Under the pieces are notes generated by a model. That model was not told where the DNA came from, made no database searches, and was given only the letters and a program-made list of their open reading frames with translations. DNA of 64,000 nucleotides, taken from contig CAVXRS010000002.1 of NCBI GenBank assembly GCA_963764215.1, positions 310,001-374,000 on the forward strand, given 5' to 3'. Shown here one piece after another: positions 59,353-64,000 of the stretch. The number at the start of each line of letters is the position of its first letter. Position 1 is the stretch's first letter. This stretch comes from JAFDWI01 sp963764215. Lineage in GTDB: Bacteria > Actinomycetota > Acidimicrobiia > Acidimicrobiales > Iamiaceae. The translations under genes were made by a program, and so were the position numbers.

Positions 59353-60918
59353 TCAGCCGGCGAGCACCCCGACCTCGGAGACGCCGTCGACGTCGCCCAG
59401 ACGATCGACCGTGTCGTCGTCGATCGGTCCGGAGGTGAGCACGATCATCAGCGCGCCGGCTCCCGACGGGGACCGACCCACGGCCATGTCCGAGATGTTC
59501 ACCCCGGCGTCGCCCAACACCGTGCCGACCCGGCCGATGACCCCGGGGCGGTCGTCGTTGCGGACGACCAGCATGTTCTTCGCCGGGGGCACGTCGAGCG
59601 CGTGGTCGTCGACCATGACCACCCGGGCTTCCCCCTTGAGCCCGCTGAGCGTGCCGGCGATGGCGTGATCGGGACCGCGCAGGGTGATCAGGTTCACGTA
59701 GTCGTGCACGGTCGTGGTGGACGTGTCGCGCACTTCGATGCCCCGGTCGGCGGCGAGCTGGGGCGCATTCACATAGGACACCGGCTCGTCGGTCGAGAGG
59801 CTGAAGTAGCCCTTGAGCACCGCCAGGGTCAGGATGCGGGTGTCGTAGTCGGCCAATTGCCCCTGGTAGGCGATCTCGAGGGTCTCGGGGGCCCCCTCGG
59901 ACAGCGACGCGAACAGTGCACCGAGCTTCTCGGCCAGGGGCAGGAACGGTCGCACGGTCTCCGACGCGGCCGACGCATCCACGTTCACCGCATAGGGGAC
60001 GAACTCGCCGGCGAGCGCCAACTCGACCATCTCGGCGATCGTGACCCCGGCCTTGTCCTGGGCCTCCCGGGTCGATGCGCCCAGATGCGGGGTGACGACC
60101 ACCTCGGGCAGCGAGAACAGGGGCGATTCGGTGGTGGGCTCGGCGGCGAACACGTCGAGCGCGGCACCGCCGACGTGGCCGGATTCGATGGCCGCGGCCA
60201 GGTCGGCTTCGTTGACGATGCCCCCACGGGCGACGTTGACGATCCGGATGCCCTGCTTCGCCTTGGCAAGTGCCGCGGCGTCGATGAGGTCCATGGTCTC
60301 GGGGGTCTTGGCCACGTGCAGGGTCACGAAATCCGCGGTGGCCAGCAACGTGTCCAGATCCACCAGGTCGATGTTGAGCTGACGGGCCCGCTCGGGGGCG
60401 ACGAAGGGATCATGCGCGATGAGCTTCATGCCGAAAGCCATGGCCCGTTGGGCGACGAGTTTGCCGATCCGACCGAGACCGACGACGCCGAGGGTCTTGT
60501 CGGCGAGCTCGACCCCCTGCCACTTGCTGCGTTCCCACCGACCGTCGACGAGCGCGGCGTGCGCCTGGGGCACGTTGCGGGCCTGGGCGAGCAGGAGGGC
60601 CATCGTGTGTTCGGCGGCCGACAGGATGTTCGACTGGGGGGCGTTCACCACCATCACCCCGGCCTTCGTCGCGGCGTCGGTGTCCACGTTGTCCAGGCCG
60701 ATGCCGGCCCGCCCGACCACGACCAGATCCGACCCGGCCGCGACCACCTCGGCGGTGACCGTGGTGGCCGACCGGATGATCAGCGCGTGCGCGCCCCGGA
60801 TCGCCTCGAGCAACTGGTCGGCATCGAGCCCGGTGCGCACGTCCACCTCGTGGCCCGCGGCGCGCAGCCGATCGAGTCCGGATTCGGCGATCTTTTCGGT
60901 GACGAGGATGCGGGCCAT
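59353..60918 (-). CDS. serA: D-3-phosphoglycerate dehydrogenase
   Basis: A 521-residue SerA of the long actinobacterial type. Substrate/NAD domain: GRAGIGLDNVDTDAATKAGVMVVN, the nucleotide loop GVVGLGRIGKLVAQR, NVARGGIVNEADLAAAI, and PHLGASTREAQDKAG with the catalytic histidine. Residues about 320-450 form the intervening (ASB) domain, and the last 75 (MLVVRNDDRPGVIGRVGTVLGDAGVNISDM) an ACT domain that mediates serine feedback inhibition. ATG 60918 is preferred; ATG 60927 adds three residues. It starts serine synthesis from 3-phosphoglycerate. It lies 70 bases downstream of the LLM gene. Confidence 0.94.
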   Translation of the reverse strand: MARILVTEKIAESGLDRLRAAGHEVDVRTGLDADQLLEAIRGAHALIIRSATTVTAEVVAAGSDLVVVGRAGIGLDNVDTDAATKAGVMVVNAPQSNILSAAEHTMALLLAQARNVPQAHAALVDGRWERSKWQGVELADKTLGVVGLGRIGKLVAQRAMAFGMKLIAHDPFVAPERARQLNIDLVDLDTLLATADFVTLHVAKTPETMDLIDAAALAKAKQGIRIVNVARGGIVNEADLAAAIESGHVGGAALDVFAAEPTTESPLFSLPEVVVTPHLGASTREAQDKAGVTIAEMVELALAGEFVPYAVNVDASAASETVRPFLPLAEKLGALFASLSEGAPETLEIAYQGQLADYDTRILTLAVLKGYFSLSTDEPVSYVNAPQLAADRGIEVRDTSTTTVHDYVNLITLRGPDHAIAGTLSGLKGEARVVMVDDHALDVPPAKNMLVVRNDDRPGVIGRVGTVLGDAGVNISDMAVGRSPSGAGALMIVLTSGPIDDDTVDRLGDVDGVSEVGVLAG

Positions 60919-60988
60919 GGCCGCCATTGTCGCGACTGCGCGCTCGGGATCACCAAACGACCCGACGCCGCTCCACCGGCCGGGGGGT

Positions 60989-61868
60989 TCAGGCGTTCGT
61001 CGGGGCGATGACCCGTTCGCCGAACTCGGCGAGGCGGTCGCCGATCGTGTCGAGGTCGAAACCCAGTGGCGGGATCGCCACCCGGGACACGCCCATGTCG
61101 GCCAGTTCTGCCAGCGCGCCGACCGGGTCGGGGGCGAACGCGGCCCCGCCACCGGCGGTGATCTCGATCCCGATCCGGATCCCGTCCGGCCTGCTCCGCG
61201 GAGCTCCGCATGATGCCGATCAGCTCCCGCAACCGGTCGTTGTCGCCCTTGCCGGGGAAGAAGCCGTCGCCGATCCGCCCGGCACGTCGAGCGGACACGT
61301 CGCTGTGCCCGCCCACGATGATCGGAATCCGGCCCGCATGGGGACCGGGCCGCGAGATCGCGTCGGTGAACGACACGGTGTCGCCGTGATAGCTGGCCGG
61401 CACGTCGTCCCAGAGCGCCCGCATGGCGGCGATGTACTCCTCGGTGCGGGCGCCGCGCCCGGCGAAGGGGACGCCGATGACGTCGAACTCCTCTTCGAGC
61501 CAGCCCACGCCGACACCGAGTCGCAGTCGGCCCTGCGAGAGCACGTCGAGGGTGGCGCAGGCCTTGGCGAGCACCACGGGATTCCGTTCGGGAAGGATCA
61601 GGATTCCCGTGCCGACGTTGAGCGTCGTGGTGTGTGCCGCGGCCCAGGTCAACCACACGACCGGATCGGCGATCGGGGTGGCCTCACTGCCGGGCATGCG
61701 GCCGGATTCGCTGTAGGGATAGGTCGATTCGTAGCCGGCGGGGACGACCACGTGTTCGACGGTCCACACCGACTCGAAGCCGGCCGATTCTGCGGCCCGG
61801 GCGACGGTCGTGGCGCCGGCCGCGGTGGCGTACGGACCGGTGTTGGCGTACATGAGTCCGAAATCCAC
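60989..61868 (-). CDS. LLM-class flavin-dependent oxidoreductase, frameshifted
   Basis: A luciferase-like monooxygenase of about 292 residues. GTG 61868 with AAAGGGGA upstream starts MDFGLMYANTGPYATAAGA; family motifs are VWTVEHVVVP, GTGILILPERNPVVLAK, LDVLSQGRLRLGVGVGWLEEEF and IPIIVGGHSD. After GRDPDR (about 61170) the frame turns to Arg-rich nonsense. The natural ending (IEITAGGGAAFAPDPVGALAELADMG, then VAIPPLGFDLDTIGDRLAEFGERV) lies in the next frame, with a stop at 60989. One extra C in the CCC at 61169-61171 explains it. F420- or FMN-dependent oxidation is likely; the substrate is unknown. A palindromic repeat lies upstream. Confidence 0.85.
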
Positions 61869-61934
61869 GTCGGATCCCCTTTCCGGCCCCGTCGATCTGG
61901 CGGGGCCAGGGCCAACCGTACGCCGTTGCGACCT

Positions 61935-61983
61935 TTTTGGGTGCCGGTTCCGGTCGCTCAGCGACCGGAACCGGCACCCAAAA
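61935..61983. repeat. Intergenic palindromic repeat, copy D
   Basis: A perfect palindrome of two 23-base arms (TTTTGGGTGCC then GGTTCCGGTCGC) around the loop TCA. It lies between the LLM gene (starts 61868) and the S9 peptidase gene (ends 62011), both minus-strand. Against copies A-C the loop-closing pair is G-C for A-T (CGC/GCG instead of CAC/GTG), again a paired change. Confidence 0.9.
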
Positions 61984-62010
61984 CCCGGCCATCGGGTCGG
62001 CGCCACCGGG

Positions 62011-64000
62011 TCACTCCACTTGGCCGAGCCCCGCACCCGGTACCGGTTCGATGGGCTCGGAGAGCTCCAGCCCGAACGCGTGGGCGAAGAACCAGAGCTC
62101 GGCCTCCAGCGCTCTGACGATGTTGGGGCCTTTGCGAAACCCGTGCCCCTCGTCGGGAAAGCTGAGGGCCGCGTACGGGATGCCCTTGGAGCGGAGCGCG
62201 GCGACGATCGCCTCGGCCTGCGTCGGGGGCACCACGGCATCCTGGGCGCCCTGGAGCACGCCGACGGGGCAGTGCAACCGGTCGAGATGGTGGATCGGGG
62301 AACGGGCCCGGTAGATCTCGGAGTCCTCGGGCCAGGGACCGACGAGCCGGTCGAGGTAGCGGGACTCGAACTTGTGCGTGTCGTGCACCAGGATCTCCAG
62401 GTCCGCGATCCCATAGGCGCTCAACCCGGCCGAAAAGGTGTCGGTGAAACACAGCGCCGCGAGGGTCGTGTAGCCCCCGGCGCTACTTCCTCGGATGCCC
62501 AGGCGCGCCGGGTCGACCTGCCCGGTTTCGGCCAGATGACGGGCGACGGCCGCGCAGTCGGCCACGTCGGCCACGCCCCACGCCCCGTTCAGAGCGTCGC
62601 GGTACGCACGGCCGAAGCCAGTGGATCCGCGGTAGTTCACGTCCGCGACGCTGAACCCACGCGAGGTCCAGAACTGCACCGTGAGGTTCAACTGGACCCG
62701 GGCCGCGGCTGTCGGGCCGCCGTGGCCGAGCACGATCAACGGTGGCGAATCGGCGGTGGCGTCCTCGTCGACGTCGGGATTCGTCGGCCGGTAGAGCACG
62801 GCGTGAGTCGTGGTGTCCGCATCGACCGGTACGTCGATCGTCTCGGGCGTGGCGAACCAGGTGTGGCCGACGCCGACGTCCCGTGGGGCACGCAGCCGGC
62901 GCACCCGCTCCGGTTCCTCGGCCAGCGCCTCGAAGCCCGGAGCGGGCAGGTCGATGCGCCACACGTCGCTTTCGTCTTCCGGGGTGCCGGCGACGACGAG
63001 CACCGAATGGCCCGGACCGGCGACGAGCTGTGGGATGTGGGTGAACGCCAGGTCGAAGTCGCGCGGTGGCGTGCCGTCGCCTTGCGCGATGGCGAGGGTG
63101 TCGGTGCCGCCCACGCTCACGACACAGACGAGCCGCTCGGTGCCGAGCCAGGCGTACGAGCGGTTGCCGAACACCCACACCGGCCCGCCCACCTCGCCTT
63201 CGACGGGGGCGATGGCGTCCGGTGCGGCGTCCGGTCGGTCGAGGTCGATCCGGTACAGGTTCCACCAGTTCGACCGGTCCGAGCAGCACACCAGTGTCCC
63301 GTCCGGCGCCCACCCGGGTTCGACGATCGACTCTCCAGGCCCGCCGGCCACCACCGTCGTGGCGCCGCCGTCCAGTTCGACCACCACCAGCTCGGTGGCG
63401 TCCCAGGGCATGTCGGGCAGCATCCAGGTGATGAAGGCCAGGCGGCGGCCGTCGGGGTCGAGGGCGAGTTGCGCGTAGAAGTCCGCACCGTGGGCCACGA
63501 CCGTGATCGCATCAGGATCGTCGACCGCCCGCCCGTCGAGCGGGATCGCGACGACGTCGTTGACGACCTCGTCGACCAGGTGGCGTTCGCGTACGGCGAA
63601 CACCTCGCCGGATCGAGCGCCGATGCAGAGGTCCGCGTAGCGCACCGAATAGGGCGCGGCGCCTTCGATGTGGGGCGGACTCAGGGCGAGCGCGGTCGGC
63701 TCCGCGTCCCCGTCGAGATCGAGCCGGTAGAGCCGCCCGTCATCGGCATCGTCGACGTAGACGACGGTCCCATCCGACACGGCCCAGGCACCGCCCCCGT
63801 ATTCGTGGACCCGGGTGCGTGCGGACACCCCGTCTCCCAGCAGGTCACGTCGGGTGCCGTCGGCTCCCTCGAGCACGATCTGGACGCGGCCACCCTCGTC
63901 GGGTCGCCGTTCGGACCACAGGACCGACTCCCCGCTGCAGCGCACCTCACCCGGCGTGGCCGCGCCGGCGACGACGAGCTCGGCACTCAGTGGGGACGGC
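62011..64000 (-). CDS. S9 family peptidase (prolyl oligopeptidase type), 5' end outside
   Basis: At least 663 residues; the frame is still open at the window's end, so the start is missing. The N-terminal part is a beta-propeller with repeated strands (GGAWAVSDGTVVYVDDADDGRLY, AFITWMLPDMPWDATELVVVELDGG, GWAPDGTLVCCSDRSNWWNLYRIDL). The C-terminal alpha/beta-hydrolase domain begins about residue 400 with PPLIVLGHGGP; the nucleophile is GSSAGG, the acid is in QGAQDAVVP, and the histidine in DEGHGF. It cleaves peptides, probably short acyl-aminoacyl or dipeptidyl substrates. No signal peptide can be judged. Repeat copy D follows it. Confidence 0.9.
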   Translation of the reverse strand, partial: PSPLSAELVVAGAATPGEVRCSGESVLWSERRPDEGGRVQIVLEGADGTRRDLLGDGVSARTRVHEYGGGAWAVSDGTVVYVDDADDGRLYRLDLDGDAEPTALALSPPHIEGAAPYSVRYADLCIGARSGEVFAVRERHLVDEVVNDVVAIPLDGRAVDDPDAITVVAHGADFYAQLALDPDGRRLAFITWMLPDMPWDATELVVVELDGGATTVVAGGPGESIVEPGWAPDGTLVCCSDRSNWWNLYRIDLDRPDAAPDAIAPVEGEVGGPVWVFGNRSYAWLGTERLVCVVSVGGTDTLAIAQGDGTPPRDFDLAFTHIPQLVAGPGHSVLVVAGTPEDESDVWRIDLPAPGFEALAEEPERVRRLRAPRDVGVGHTWFATPETIDVPVDADTTTHAVLYRPTNPDVDEDATADSPPLIVLGHGGPTAAARVQLNLTVQFWTSRGFSVADVNYRGSTGFGRAYRDALNGAWGVADVADCAAVARHLAETGQVDPARLGIRGSSAGGYTTLAALCFTDTFSAGLSAYGIADLEILVHDTHKFESRYLDRLVGPWPEDSEIYRARSPIHHLDRLHCPVGVLQGAQDAVVPPTQAEAIVAALRSKGIPYAALSFPDEGHGFRKGPNIVRALEAELWFFAHAFGLELSEPIEPVPGAGLGQVE

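Noticed and set aside
59353..61656. An extended SerA frame of 767 codons.
   Set aside because: The extra N-terminal part is an out-of-frame reading of the LLM gene; SerA homology starts at 60918.

Overview
The window looks like chromosomal DNA of a high-GC actinobacterium, most probably a member of the Acidimicrobiia. The evidence is GC-rich codon use throughout, frequent GTG starts, a DUF3151 gene, an SCO6745-like gene, and a very high density of acyl-CoA metabolism genes. The lineage is inferred from gene content, not from a phylogenetic marker. No integrase, transposase, phage gene or CRISPR array was seen.

Layout. 1-2.2 kb: the end of a CBS-domain protein, then pabC/pabB (p-aminobenzoate for folate). 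2.2-5.5 kb: alpha/beta hydrolase, enoyl-CoA hydratase and acyl-CoA ligase. 5.6-6.9 kb: two exported proteins meeting at a bidirectional terminator. 7.2-12 kb: an acyl-CoA catabolic operon (acyl-CoA dehydrogenase, family III CoA-transferase/racemase, MaoC dehydratase, second acyl-CoA dehydrogenase). 12-17.2 kb: exported glycine-rich protein, beta-helix lipoprotein, sulfatase, GNAT. 17.3-20 kb: a cysteine-less HMG-CoA-synthase-like/OB-fold fusion beside an SCP-x-type thiolase. 20-23 kb: AidB-like dehydrogenase and serine hydrolase. 23.2-30.1 kb: a complete Liv-type ABC importer with an acyl-CoA ligase inside the operon. 30-34 kb: DoxX, enoyl-CoA hydratase, DUF3151, TTG-start membrane protein. 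34.2-38 kb: tRNA-Glu, tRNA-Gln, gltX, a YdcF-like protein and an unknown gene. 38.3-47.7 kb: branched-chain amino acid genes (cimA, ilvE, leuB; IclR regulator divergent from leuCD) enclosing a DUF2254 protein, a hydrolase and greA. 47.8-51.5 kb: cysD-cysN-cysC and a sulfotransferase. 51.7-59.2 kb: Tat lipoprotein, rmlD/B/C/A, an AT-richer acyltransferase and a membrane glycosyltransferase-like protein. 59.3-64 kb: serA, an LLM oxidoreductase, and an S9 peptidase running off the end.

Four features go beyond the gene list. (1) A family of four intergenic perfect palindromes (10790, 20009, 59259, 61935), whose differences are compensatory and keep the arms paired. (2) A shared operator, CTGACG-N3-CGTCAG, placed on the promoters of three acyl-CoA genes (7201, 17297, 30762). 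(3) Four genes (acyl-CoA dehydrogenase at 7260, leuD, cysD, LLM protein) each broken by exactly one extra base; this looks like indel error or very recent decay, and it creates a false dehydrogenase-CoA-transferase fusion. (4) A thiolase next to an HMGS/OB-fold fusion that appears to have lost both its catalytic residues and its zinc-ribbon cysteines, recalling the archaeal thiolase-HMGS-DUF35 complex.

Together the genes describe an aerobic heterotroph that imports carboxylic acids, activates them to CoA esters and oxidises them, makes its own branched-chain amino acids, serine and folate precursor, and builds a rhamnose-containing and possibly sulfated surface.
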